A stretch of 64,000 bases of DNA from the NCBI GenBank assembly GCA_023151115.1, contig JAKLJP010000013.1:62001-126000 (forward strand), in the 5' to 3' direction. Below are positions 23,660-32,500 of the stretch, in pieces. Each line of letters begins with the position of its first letter. Position 1 is the stretch's first letter. Source of the DNA: Anaerolineae bacterium. Its GTDB lineage: Bacteria; Chloroflexota; Anaerolineae; 4572-78; J111. The position numbers and the translations under genes were made by a program. The notes under the pieces were generated by a model that had not been told where the DNA came from, made no database searches, and was given only the letters and a program-made list of their open reading frames with translations.

Positions 23660-24817
23660 ATGGATTTACAACTGACCGAAGAACAGGTGATGATTCGCGA
23701 TGCGGCCCGCGCCTTTGCCCAAAATGAAATCGCCAAAGTAGCGGCGCATTATGATGAAACGGGCGAATTTCCTTACGAAACCGTCAAAAAGATGGGCCAA
23801 CTGGGGTTTATGGGCATTGAGGTGCCCGAAACTTACGGCGGGTCCGGATTAGACACCCTTGCCTACGTGCTGGCGATGGAAGAAATTGACAAGGTAGACG
23901 CCGCGCACGGCACGATCATGTCGGTCAACAATTCCCTCTTTTGCTATCCGATTCTCAAATACGGCACGGAGGCCCAAAAGCAAAAATATGTCACGGCAGT
24001 GGCAACCGGCGAGAAGATTGGGGCCTATTCGCTGACCGAGCCGATGTCCGGCTCCGATGCGGCGACCATGCGCAGCCGGGCCTACCGCCAGGGCGACCAT
24101 TATGTGATTAACGGCGTCAAAAGCTGGGTCACGAATGGCCCGGCGGCCGATTTTATGATTCTCTTTACCATGACCGACCCGGAACGCGGGCATCGCGGCA
24201 TCACCGCTTTTATTATCGAAACAGACCAGCCGGGCTTTCATCGAGGCCGCACCGAAGATAAGTTAGGCGTCCGCGCCAGCGCCACCTGCGAAATCCACTA
24301 CGACAATTACCGCTGCCCGGTCGAAAACCGCCTGGGCGAAGAGGGCGAGGGTTTCAAAATCGCCATGACCGTGCTCGACTCCGGGCGGATTGGCATTGCG
24401 GCTCAGGCGTTGGGTATTGCCGGGGCGGCCTATGAGGCCAGTTTGAAATACGCCCGCGAGCGTGAAGCTTTCGGCCAGGCCATCGGCCAATTTCAGGGTA
24501 TTCAGTGGAAGCTGGCCGATATGAAATGCCGTCTCGACGCCTCGCGGTTGCTCATTTATCAGGCGGCTCTGGCCAAAGAAGCGGCCAAAACCAGCGGCGC
24601 TCGCTTCACCACCGAAGCGGCGATGGCCAAACTGTTTGCCAGCGAAACGGCCATGTTCTGCGCTCACCAGGCGTTGCAAATCCACGCCGGGATGGGCTAC
24701 AGCAAAGAACTGCCCATCGAGCGTTACTTCCGCGACGCCAAAATTACCGAAATCTACGAAGGCACCAGCGAAATTCAGCGTATGGTCATTGCTCGGAATG
24801 AGTTGGGGCTGCGCTAA
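23660..24817 (+). CDS. Acyl-CoA dehydrogenase
   Basis: This 385-residue flavoprotein has the family signatures YSLTEPMSGSDA (FAD contact), SWVTNG, and the C-terminal RYFRDAKITEIYEGTSEIQR containing the expected catalytic Glu. Length is typical of the short-chain / butyryl-CoA group, but chain-length preference is inferred only from overall resemblance. It catalyses alpha,beta-dehydrogenation of acyl-CoA and passes electrons to ETF. The following membrane-protein gene starts 18 bp later, so both may share a transcript. Confidence 0.94.
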   Translation: MDLQLTEEQVMIRDAARAFAQNEIAKVAAHYDETGEFPYETVKKMGQLGFMGIEVPETYGGSGLDTLAYVLAMEEIDKVDAAHGTIMSVNNSLFCYPILKYGTEAQKQKYVTAVATGEKIGAYSLTEPMSGSDAATMRSRAYRQGDHYVINGVKSWVTNGPAADFMILFTMTDPERGHRGITAFIIETDQPGFHRGRTEDKLGVRASATCEIHYDNYRCPVENRLGEEGEGFKIAMTVLDSGRIGIAAQALGIAGAAYEASLKYAREREAFGQAIGQFQGIQWKLADMKCRLDASRLLIYQAALAKEAAKTSGARFTTEAAMAKLFASETAMFCAHQALQIHAGMGYSKELPIERYFRDAKITEIYEGTSEIQRMVIARNELGLR

Positions 24818-24834
24818 CCAGGAGACCCCTTAAA

Positions 24835-25608
24835 ATGAACTCCTTTACCACTGACGACTTGCAAGTTCTGGCTAAATTTCCCTTTACCGACCCCCGTTGG
24901 AAAAATAAGTTTTTGATCGGCGGCCTGTTACACCTGGCCGGATATGTCATTCCTTTGATCCCGGTGATGTTTGTCTATGGCTACTGCGCTCAAATGATGC
25001 GCCAGATTATCGTTGAAAAGCGTGACCCTTTTATGCCGGAATGGGATAATTGGGAGAAGCTTTTGCAGGATGGCCTGAAAATAACTGGGGTTGGTCTTAT
25101 TTACAGCTTGCCCGGCCTCATCCTTTTCTGCGGCGGTTATGGCCTCTTTTTTGTCACTGTGATTGGGGCAGGAGTCGCCTCGGAGAGCGTGCCGCGTGAT
25201 AGTGCGCCCCTGACTGCGCTTGCGCCCTTGGTGGGGATGGTCAGTTGGTTGGGCGGTTTTGGGCTGGGTATGGTGTTGATGCTGGTTGGTTTGATGTTCC
25301 TGCCGGTCGCGGTGGGACATGTCGTCGCCACCGATCAATTCTCGGCAGCTTTTCGCGTGCGGGAATGGTGGCCCATTTTCCGGGCTAATTTGTCTGGCTA
25401 TGTGATCACCTATGTGCTGATGTTTGGCTTTTGGATGGTCCTCAGCTTTGCCATCCAAATCCTTTACTTTACCGTCATTTTCTGCTGTTTGCTGCCTTTT
25501 GTTATGGCCTTTATCATGATGTACCTCATGATTATTGCCAGCATCTTATTTGCCCAGGCGTACCGGACAGGCGTACAGAAGTTGGCTTTACCGGCGACCA
25601 CTGTTTGA
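24835..25608 (+). CDS. DUF4013 membrane protein
   Basis: This 257-residue protein has about five hydrophobic segments and the N-terminal DUF4013 pattern (FTDPRWKNKFLIGG, then GYCAQMMRQI and RDPFMPEWDNW). The function of the family is unknown. It follows the acyl-CoA dehydrogenase by 18 bp with AGGAGA before its start codon, and converges on the amidohydrolase gene with a gap of only 7 bp. Confidence 0.85.
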   Translation: MNSFTTDDLQVLAKFPFTDPRWKNKFLIGGLLHLAGYVIPLIPVMFVYGYCAQMMRQIIVEKRDPFMPEWDNWEKLLQDGLKITGVGLIYSLPGLILFCGGYGLFFVTVIGAGVASESVPRDSAPLTALAPLVGMVSWLGGFGLGMVLMLVGLMFLPVAVGHVVATDQFSAAFRVREWWPIFRANLSGYVITYVLMFGFWMVLSFAIQILYFTVIFCCLLPFVMAFIMMYLMIIASILFAQAYRTGVQKLALPATTV

Positions 25609-25615
25609 TTGACAG

Positions 25616-27283
25616 CTAAGCTTGATAAACTACCTGCCCCTCGAAAACCGTCATCTCCACTTTCGTCGCCGGGATTTCACCCGGCGAAACCTCAAACAAA
25701 TCCTGCGACAGCATCACCAAATCCGCCCATTTGCCCGGCGTGATAGACCCCTGGACTGCCTGTTTGCCCGACAGGTGAGCCGGTCCCATTGTATAACCCT
25801 CAATCGCCTCGGCTACCGTCAAACGTTCTTCGGGATACCAGCCGCCGGTCGGCTCACCGCGCTCGTCCTGGCGGGCGACGGCGGCATAAATGCCCAGCAT
25901 GGGATTCAGCGGCGCTACTGGCGCATCGGACCCCATTACCAGCCGGGTTCCGTGATTGAGCAGCGAGCGAAAGGCATAGGTATAACGCGCTCGCCGGCCC
26001 CAATTTTTGTTAGCCACAGACCAGTCCGTCAGCAGATGAACCGGCTGTACCGAGGCCACAATCCCGGCCTGGCTCAAGCGGGGCAAATCGTCGGGGTGGA
26101 TGACCTGGACGTGCTCGATGCGATGGGGAAGAGCGGCAGGGGTGCGGGGGTGCAGGGGTGCGGAGGAGATTCTTTCTTCCCCCTGCTCCCCTGCTCCCCT
26201 GCTCCCCTGCTCAAAGGAAGGCAATTCACTCAACACATCCAACACCTCCCGCACCGCCCGGTCGCCAATGGCGTGGACGGACAGGGGAAAACCGGCTTTG
26301 CCGGCCTGGACGGCCAGTTCGTTCAGGGTTTCGGTCGGGGTCACAACCAGGCCATAATTGTCCGGTTCAGCCTCAAATGGCTCGAGCATCCAGGCGGTGC
26401 GCGATCCCAGCGTGCCGTCGGCAAAGGCTTTGAGATGGCCAATCCACAGCCGCTCGTCGCCAAAGCCGGGCTGGAGGCCCAGGGTGGCCGCTTCGGCCAG
26501 ATGTTCGGCGGCAATGTTCATGTGGACGCGCAGGTTCAGTTCCCCCTGGTGGCGCAAAGCTTGAAACAAGCGGAAGGTCTGCCGACCCTCGCGCTGCACC
26601 CGCTGGTCGTGGATGCCGGTCAGGCCCAGGCGGTGGCACTCGGCGATGGCCTCTCTCAGCCAGTTTTGCAGCATGGCCGAACTGGGTTTGGGCAAATGCG
26701 GCTCGACCAGCCGGATAGCGTTCCACTCGCGCAGCAGGCCAATCGGCTGGCCAGATGGGGCACGCTCGATCCGGCTTTCAGGCAAATCGGGCGTTTCGCG
26801 GGTAATGCCGGCCAGCTTCAGCACCGCGCTGTTGACCCACCAGGTGTGCATATCCATGCGAGCCAGCAGCACCGGCGTGCGCGGGGCGATGTCGTCCAGC
26901 AGGGCCGCCGTCGGTTGGGTATCCCACAGATTTTCGTCCCAGCCCCAACCCTGCACCCACTGGCCCGGCTCCGCCTTTTCGACGGCCTGGCGCACTCGCC
27001 GCCGTACTTCCTCAAAATCGCGTACCCCAAACAGGCTGACCTCCTGCCGCCGGATGGCATATTGCAAAAAGTGAACGTGAGCATCGGTTAAGCCGGGTAA
27101 AACCAGCCGTCCGCCGGCATCTATCCGCCGGGTGGCGCGATCGGCCAGGTTCAAAATCTCTTCATTGCTACCTACGGCCACAATTCGTCCGTGCGCGCAA
27201 GCCACGGCTTCGGCCCAGGGTTGGGCCGGGTCAACCGTGTAGAGACGGGCATTATAAAGGATCAGGTCGGCTTTTTCGGTCAT
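25616..27283 (-). CDS. YtcJ-like metal-dependent amidohydrolase
   Basis: This 555-residue amidohydrolase (family 3, YtcJ type) has the metal-binding DAHVHFLQ early, LSVHAIGDRAV, HRIEHVQVI and VMGSDAPVAPLNP. Relatives hydrolyse exocyclic amides or formamides, but most are uncharacterised. A repeat-derived stretch (QGSRGAGEQGEERISS) of about 30 residues precedes HRIEHVQ, matching family D repeat DNA at 26125-26218. No signal peptide is visible, so it is cytoplasmic. It is separated from the CBS-domain gene by a family B repeat. Confidence 0.88.
   Translation of the reverse strand: MTEKADLILYNARLYTVDPAQPWAEAVACAHGRIVAVGSNEEILNLADRATRRIDAGGRLVLPGLTDAHVHFLQYAIRRQEVSLFGVRDFEEVRRRVRQAVEKAEPGQWVQGWGWDENLWDTQPTAALLDDIAPRTPVLLARMDMHTWWVNSAVLKLAGITRETPDLPESRIERAPSGQPIGLLREWNAIRLVEPHLPKPSSAMLQNWLREAIAECHRLGLTGIHDQRVQREGRQTFRLFQALRHQGELNLRVHMNIAAEHLAEAATLGLQPGFGDERLWIGHLKAFADGTLGSRTAWMLEPFEAEPDNYGLVVTPTETLNELAVQAGKAGFPLSVHAIGDRAVREVLDVLSELPSFEQGSRGAGEQGEERISSAPLHPRTPAALPHRIEHVQVIHPDDLPRLSQAGIVASVQPVHLLTDWSVANKNWGRRARYTYAFRSLLNHGTRLVMGSDAPVAPLNPMLGIYAAVARQDERGEPTGGWYPEERLTVAEAIEGYTMGPAHLSGKQAVQGSITPGKWADLVMLSQDLFEVSPGEIPATKVEMTVFEGQVVYQA
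26125..26218. repeat. Family D repeat inside the amidohydrolase ORF
   Basis: On the plus strand GGGGTGCGGGGGTGCAGGGG is followed by tandem CCCTGCTCCCCTGCTCCCCT units. On the coding strand this gives FEQGSRGAGEQGEERISSAP, close to the insert in the molybdopterin enzyme (QQGSGGAGEQGRTSSS). It interrupts the sequence just before a conserved metal-site motif without breaking the frame. Confidence 0.75.
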
Positions 27284-27336
27284 CTCATATCCTTATAAGG
27301 CTTGATAATCAATCCGGTCATTCTTATAACTCAGGA

Positions 27337-27395
27337 GGATTGGAAGGCTGGAAGGTGGGTTGGAATTTTCCAGTCTTCCAGCCTTCCAACCTTCC
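27337..27395. repeat. Palindromic repeat, family B copy 4
   Basis: GGATTGGAAGGCTGGAAGG faces CAGTCTTCCAGCCTTCCAA with further matching ends. It fills the space between the CBS-domain gene stop and the amidohydrolase start on the minus strand. Confidence 0.75.
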
Positions 27396-27411
27396 CGGCT
27401 TATCGAGGTAT

Positions 27412-27921
27412 TTAGACCGTAGCCTTACCTTCGCTGAGCTCTTCAGCCATGTGCCGGATAATATCCGAGCGGCTGACAATCCCCACCAGCCGGCCCTGGG
27501 CCACCACCGGCACAGGGTTAATCCGGCGATTCACCATTAAATCGGCCAGGGCTTCGATGGTGGCCTCGGGCGTAATCGTCACCGGCGGTTCAGACATGAT
27601 TTCGCGGGCGGTTGTGCCCATCGCTTTCTCCAGCCGTTCCTGGTAGTGGCCAGGCAGCTCCAGCGGAATCATATTGTCGAAGATAAACAGAAAGCTGGGC
27701 AGTTTGAAGTGGGCATTGCGAACAATCAAATCTAACTCGGTTACAACACCGATCACCCGGTTATCTGCGCCAACTACCGGCAGACCGCTCACATCATGCT
27801 GCGACATCAGCCGGGCAATCTCGCCAACCCGGGTTTCGGGGGCAACGGTAATCACCTCGGTCGTCATCAAATCGCTCACCCGCCGCTGTTGCAATGTTTC
27901 TTCCATGAGAGTTTGCTCCAA
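27412..27921 (-). CDS. Tandem CBS-domain protein
   Basis: This 169-residue protein consists of a CBS pair: VSDLMTTEVITVAPETRVGE ... DNRVIGVVTELDLI and AREIMSEPPVTITPEATIEA ... QGRLVGIVSRSDIIRHM. Such Bateman modules bind adenine nucleotides and act as energy sensors, usually on a partner protein that is not identified here. About 40 residues between the two halves (HFKLPSFLFIFDNMIPLEL) are hydrophobic. GAGCAAACTCTCATGG marks the start, with no strong ribosome site. Confidence 0.88.
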   Translation of the reverse strand: MEQTLMEETLQQRRVSDLMTTEVITVAPETRVGEIARLMSQHDVSGLPVVGADNRVIGVVTELDLIVRNAHFKLPSFLFIFDNMIPLELPGHYQERLEKAMGTTAREIMSEPPVTITPEATIEALADLMVNRRINPVPVVAQGRLVGIVSRSDIIRHMAEELSEGKATV

Positions 27922-27938
27922 TTTTAGTCAGAATCTAA

Positions 27939-27992
27939 AACGATTTACGATTTTGGATTTACGATTTACGATTTGATTGCTCTCAATCGTAA
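27939..27992. repeat. GATTTACGATTT tandem repeat
   Basis: CGATTTACGATTTTGGATTT and TACGATTTACGATTTG units are followed by CAATCGTAAAT in inverse sense. This is the intergenic counterpart of the repeat translated within the FeS-NrfD fusion. It lies upstream of the CBS-domain gene. Confidence 0.7.
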
Positions 27993-28091
27993 ATGGGATC
28001 GAAAATTTTTTGTCGATGTGAAAACGTAAGCGCCTACCCCGATTATACACGTCTCGAAGTGGGGGGACAATAACGACAGGCTCATTATTCA

Positions 28092-28121
28092 TTGACAGTA
28101 GCCTTACTCCGGCCTTATAAT
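28092..28121 (+). promoter_or_regulatory. Consensus sigma-70-type promoter for the URO-D-like gene
   Basis: A perfect TTGACA (28092-28097) and a perfect TATAAT (28116-28121) are separated by 18 bases. The predicted start near 28128 gives a 29-nt leader before the ATG at 28157, which has an AAAAAGGAAG ribosome site. Confidence 0.75.
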
Positions 28122-28156
28122 GCGCCTGAACCAATCAATTTTATAAAAAGGAAGCA

Positions 28157-29341
28157 ATGATGCCCCTCCAAAATTATCAAACCCCTACTCATCGCCGCGA
28201 GCGCGTTCTTCAAGCGCTGCAGCATCAGGAAACCGACTTTGTGCCTTACAATTTCCACGCCATTCCCATGGTCTATGAAAAGCTGATCGAACATTATCAG
28301 CTCAAAGACAGCGTCGAATTGGCCGATTTTATCGGCAATCACGTGGTCAAAGTCGGCTCCGATTTTAACTACAATCCCTGGGCCAATGAAATCCAGGAAG
28401 TTCGGCTGACGCCCAGCGGCGGTCCCGTTTTTACCAATCTGGACAAAGAAGGCGCGCTGCATATGGATGAGTTCGGCTGCGTCTGGGACCGGACTTCGGG
28501 CATGCCGCACCCGGTGCAGTATCCACTGGAAGAGGATCACACCCTGCTGGATAAGTTCGTCTGGCCCGACCCGTACCGGGCCGGGCGGTTTGACGCCGCC
28601 AAAAAGTTGGCCGACCAGTGGCGCGATAAAGCCTTTATCTTTGGCAAAATCGGTATGATTCTGTTTGAACGGGCCTGGAGTTTGCGGGGGATGGTCAATT
28701 TGTTTACCGATATGCTCGACCGCCCGGAATTTGTGGACGACCTGCTGGACCGCATTATGTACGAGTGGAACCTGCCCATCATTGACCAACAGCTCGCCCT
28801 GGGCATTGACGGCTTTTATTTTGCCGACGATTGGGGTTCCAAAACCGGGTTGATGTTTAGTCCCAAGCTGTGGCGTCGTTTTATCAAGCCCCGCCTGGCC
28901 CTGATTTACCAGCACTGCCACGAGGCCGGGGTGTATGTCGGCCAGCATTCCGATGGCAACATTGTCGAGATTTTCCCCGATTTGATTGAGATTGGCCTGG
29001 ATATTTTTAATCCGCTCGAACCGGCGACGATGGATATCTTGGAAATGAAGCGCCGCTTTGGCGACAAAGTCACCTTTTACGGCGGGGTGGATGTGGAAAA
29101 AACGCTGCCCTTTGGTACGCCGGAAGAGGTCCGGGCCGAGGTGCGCGAGCGGGCGGCTACGTTAGGCAAAGGCGGCGGCTACATTTTGCAAACCACCCAC
29201 ACCATCCTGTGGGACGTGCCCCTGGCAAACCTGGTGGCTTACATCGAGGAAGTCCGCGCCCTGGCCGGGCTGGAGACGCCCCGGCCCAACGGCAATAAAA
29301 CCGGTGGAATTTACAACAAGGGAGCGGCAGATATACTATAA
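28157..29341 (+). CDS. Uroporphyrinogen decarboxylase-family protein
   Basis: This 394-residue TIM-barrel protein is of the URO-D superfamily (AHRVLQALQHQETDFVPY-like start, GFYFADDWGSK, GQHSDGNIVEI, FYGGVDVEKTLPFGTPEEV, GYILQTTHTI). True HemE has a different N-terminal arginine motif that is not evident here. The protein more likely belongs to the MtaA/MtbA-like or sugar-catabolism-associated group that handles methyl or other substrates. HSDG could supply a metal-binding His as in methyltransferases. It is transcribed alone from the strong promoter upstream. Confidence 0.82.
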   Translation: MMPLQNYQTPTHRRERVLQALQHQETDFVPYNFHAIPMVYEKLIEHYQLKDSVELADFIGNHVVKVGSDFNYNPWANEIQEVRLTPSGGPVFTNLDKEGALHMDEFGCVWDRTSGMPHPVQYPLEEDHTLLDKFVWPDPYRAGRFDAAKKLADQWRDKAFIFGKIGMILFERAWSLRGMVNLFTDMLDRPEFVDDLLDRIMYEWNLPIIDQQLALGIDGFYFADDWGSKTGLMFSPKLWRRFIKPRLALIYQHCHEAGVYVGQHSDGNIVEIFPDLIEIGLDIFNPLEPATMDILEMKRRFGDKVTFYGGVDVEKTLPFGTPEEVRAEVRERAATLGKGGGYILQTTHTILWDVPLANLVAYIEEVRALAGLETPRPNGNKTGGIYNKGAADIL

Positions 29342-29368
29342 TCTGAGTTCCGAATTATCGTCAAAAAT

Positions 29369-29477
29369 CACCCTTCGATACGCCCACTCCCTCTGGTCGG
29401 GGCTACTCAGGATGATTTTTGACTTCTTATCGCATCCTGAGTAGCCTTGAACGCAGTGAAAGGCGTATCGAAGGGTG
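29369..29477. repeat. Nested double palindrome downstream of the URO-D-like gene
   Basis: The outer arms CACCCTTCGATACGCC (29369-29384) and GGCGTATCGAAGGGTG (29462-29477) are perfect 16-bp inverts. The inner arms GGCTACTCAGGATG (29401-29414) and CATCCTGAGTAGCC (29433-29446) are perfect 14-bp inverts. The RNA would form a long two-tier hairpin. It lies in the gap before the kinase gene and has no adjacent transposase. Confidence 0.8.
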
Positions 29478-29569
29478 CGATTTGGGAAACTCCAAATTCA
29501 GGTTATTATCATCAACGTTTAGCTTCACAAGAGGATTGATGCGGCGGATGGTGTTACAGGAGGGCGGCC

Positions 29570-32500
29570 TTGATCTTCGCTAACCGTTATCAGGTGGAAG
29601 AAGTCCTGGGCCGAGGCGGGGCGGGGGTTGTTTATCGCGCGGTTGATTTGAAGTTGCAGCGCCAGGTAGCGTTGAAAACCCTGGAAACTTCGCCGGGTGG
29701 ACCTGATCAGGGTATCGAGCGGCTGCGCCGTGAAGCGGCCCTGTTGAGCCGGCTGGCGCACCCCAATATTGTCGGCTTTTATGATGTGGGCGCAGAGGCC
29801 GACCCGCCTTACCTGGTTCTGGAATATGTAGCCGGCTGCACCCTGCGCACCCTGCTTGAGACTTACCCGTCGCCGCTCCCCCTTGAACTGGCCTACCACA
29901 TTATCGGCGGGGTGCTGGCAGCCCTCATCGCCGCCCACCAGGCCGGCATTATCCACCGCGATTTAAAACCGGAGAATATTATGCTGGCCGGTCTGGACCC
30001 GGCTGCTGGGTTTGACCCTGACCTGGAGTTACCCAGTCCCCAGGTAAAGGTGATGGATTTTGGCCTGGCCTATCTCAGCGGCGACGTGCGTATCACCAGC
30101 GAGAACCTGGTGGCGGGCACGGCCCTCTATCTGGCCCCCGAAGCGGCTCTGGGCCAAACCGTTGATGGCCGCGCCGACCTCTATGCGCTGGGGCTGATCT
30201 GGTATGAACTGGTCGCCGGCCGCTTTCCCTTCCGCAGCGATGAGCCGTTGGTGGTCATTTCTCAGCATTTGCACGCCACACCTATCTCGCCGCGCTGGCA
30301 TAACCCCGCTCTGCCGCCTGATCTGGCTTCCCTTATCCTCAAACTCCTGGCCAAAACTCCGGCTGAGCGCCACCAGACAGCCGAAGCAGTTTTGGCCGAC
30401 CTCCAAAGTATTCAACACAGCCGGACCGAGGCTCGCCCTCTGACCAGGGCTTCCCTTCTCGAAGCGATGGCGCGCGGGCATCTGGTGGGCCGTGAGGCCG
30501 AAATAGCTCTGCTGCGCGACGCCGTCGAGACGGTGCGCCACGGCTCCGGCCAGGTCATCTTTATTGAAGGGGACTCAGGCATTGGTAAAACCCGCCTGGT
30601 TGAAGAGGCCAGTCTTTACGCTCGCTTAAAAAATATTCGGGTTTTCACCGGGCACTGCTTTGACGCCGATTTGACCCTGCCCTACCAGCCCTTTATCGAG
30701 CTGGTTAAAGCTTACGTGCAGACCCAACTCAAACCCGGTACAACCGGACACCTGCCGGCCGGACTGGCCGCCGAACTGGTCAAGCTGGCCCCAAGCCTCG
30801 AAGCTCACCTCGGCGTAGCCCCCGCCCCCACCCAGGTTTCGCCCGCCGAGGCCCGGCTGCGTTTGTTTGAGGCCGTAACGGCCCTGTTCACCACTGGGCC
30901 TGATCCGTTGGTGCTCATTCTGGAAAATCTACACTGGGCCAGCCCGGCCGATCTGGCCCTGCTGCATCACCTGGCCAGCACCGGCACACGCCAGCACCGG
31001 CTGCTGCTGCTTGTCACCTATCAGGCCAGCCGATCGCTATCAAACTCCGCCCAGGCCTTAGCCAGACTGCTCAGCCAACTGACTCAGTCCGGTCTGGCTA
31101 GCCTGCTAAAGTTACACCTTCTGCCGCCCGATGGCCTCAAGGCATTGTTGGAAACTCTGCTCGAAGGCGAGGTGACGCCTGCCTTTAGCCGGGCTGTTTT
31201 CGAGGTAACGGAAGGCAATCCCTTTTTTGTCGAGGAATTCCTGAAGAGCCTGATTGAAGCGGGCCGCATCTTCCGCGATTCAACCCGCGGCCGTTGGGCT
31301 GGCCTGAACCTGGAACGGCTGGAAATCCCGGCCAGTTTAAAGGAGGTCATGGGCCAGCGCTTCAAAAAATTGAGCCAATCGCAGCGCCGCCTGTTGAGCC
31401 TGGCCGCCTTGCTGGGCCGGCGCTTTAGCTTTGAAACCCTCCTCGCAGCCTCGAAGGCCGGCGAGGCTGAAATTAACAAAACCCTGGAAAAAGCGATCAA
31501 GATGCAGCTTATTCGCCGGGTACAGCTCGGTGAGGGCAACCCCGGCCCGGAGCTTTATGCCTTTGAACACGCCCTGATCCGGCAAACATTGATCGAGAGC
31601 CTGAACACCCGGCAGCGGGCGGATTTGCACCGGCAGATAGGGTTCGCTTTGGAGCGATTGAACGAGAGCCGCCGGCAGTTCCTTGCTTCGCCCGACGAAC
31701 TGGCGTATCACTTTAGCCTGGCCGGGGGCGATAACCGGGAGAAAGCCATCAGCTATAGTTTAATTGCCGTTGATAATGCCCTGCGGGTTCATGCCAGCGA
31801 GGTTGCCGTTAAACATTATCACCTCATCTTGGAGCTGTTACTGACCGATCAGGAGGTCAACCGGCCGGCCTGGGTTTTGGAACAACTGGGCGATCTCTAT
31901 TTTTATCATACCCGGCAAATTGTGGATGCCGTCGCCGCTTACGAATGGGCCATTCAATTATGGCAGGCCGCGCCCCAACCCGACCCGACCACACTGCTTC
32001 GTTTGTATCTACGCATGGGCGAGATCGCCCGCCATTGGCCGGGTTGGGCCGAAAAGCTGGATACCTATCTGGCCGAAGCCCTGCGACTGCTCGACCGGCA
32101 CCCCAGCCAGACTGAAAACTCTAAACGCGCCCGTCTGCTGGCCGCGATGGCCTTTAGCCTGCATCAGCGCAATGACCCCGCCGACGAGACAGCCTTAAAC
32201 CTGGCCCAGGCCGCCGTGTCCTTGGCCAGGCAAGCAGATGCGCCCGATGAGGAAAGTGCGGCCCTTGACGCGCTGCAACGCATCTACCGCAGCCGGGGTA
32301 ATTTGACGGCTGCCCACGAGATAGACCGCCGCCGTTTGGAGTTGATCCCTCGGTTGCGGGACTCCACCGAGGCCGTTGAGGTTAACCTGGCCGCCAGCCA
32401 GATGGGCTGGGAAACGGGCGATTTGGCTGCGGCCACCAAGTTTTGCCAGGAAGCGTTAACCATAGCTACCCGCACCGGTAATATTGGCGGGCAGTGGGAG

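Noticed and set aside
25622..27091. Long open frame opposite the amidohydrolase
   Set aside because: It is the complement of a well-supported enzyme gene with clear metal-binding motifs; its own residues show no family features.
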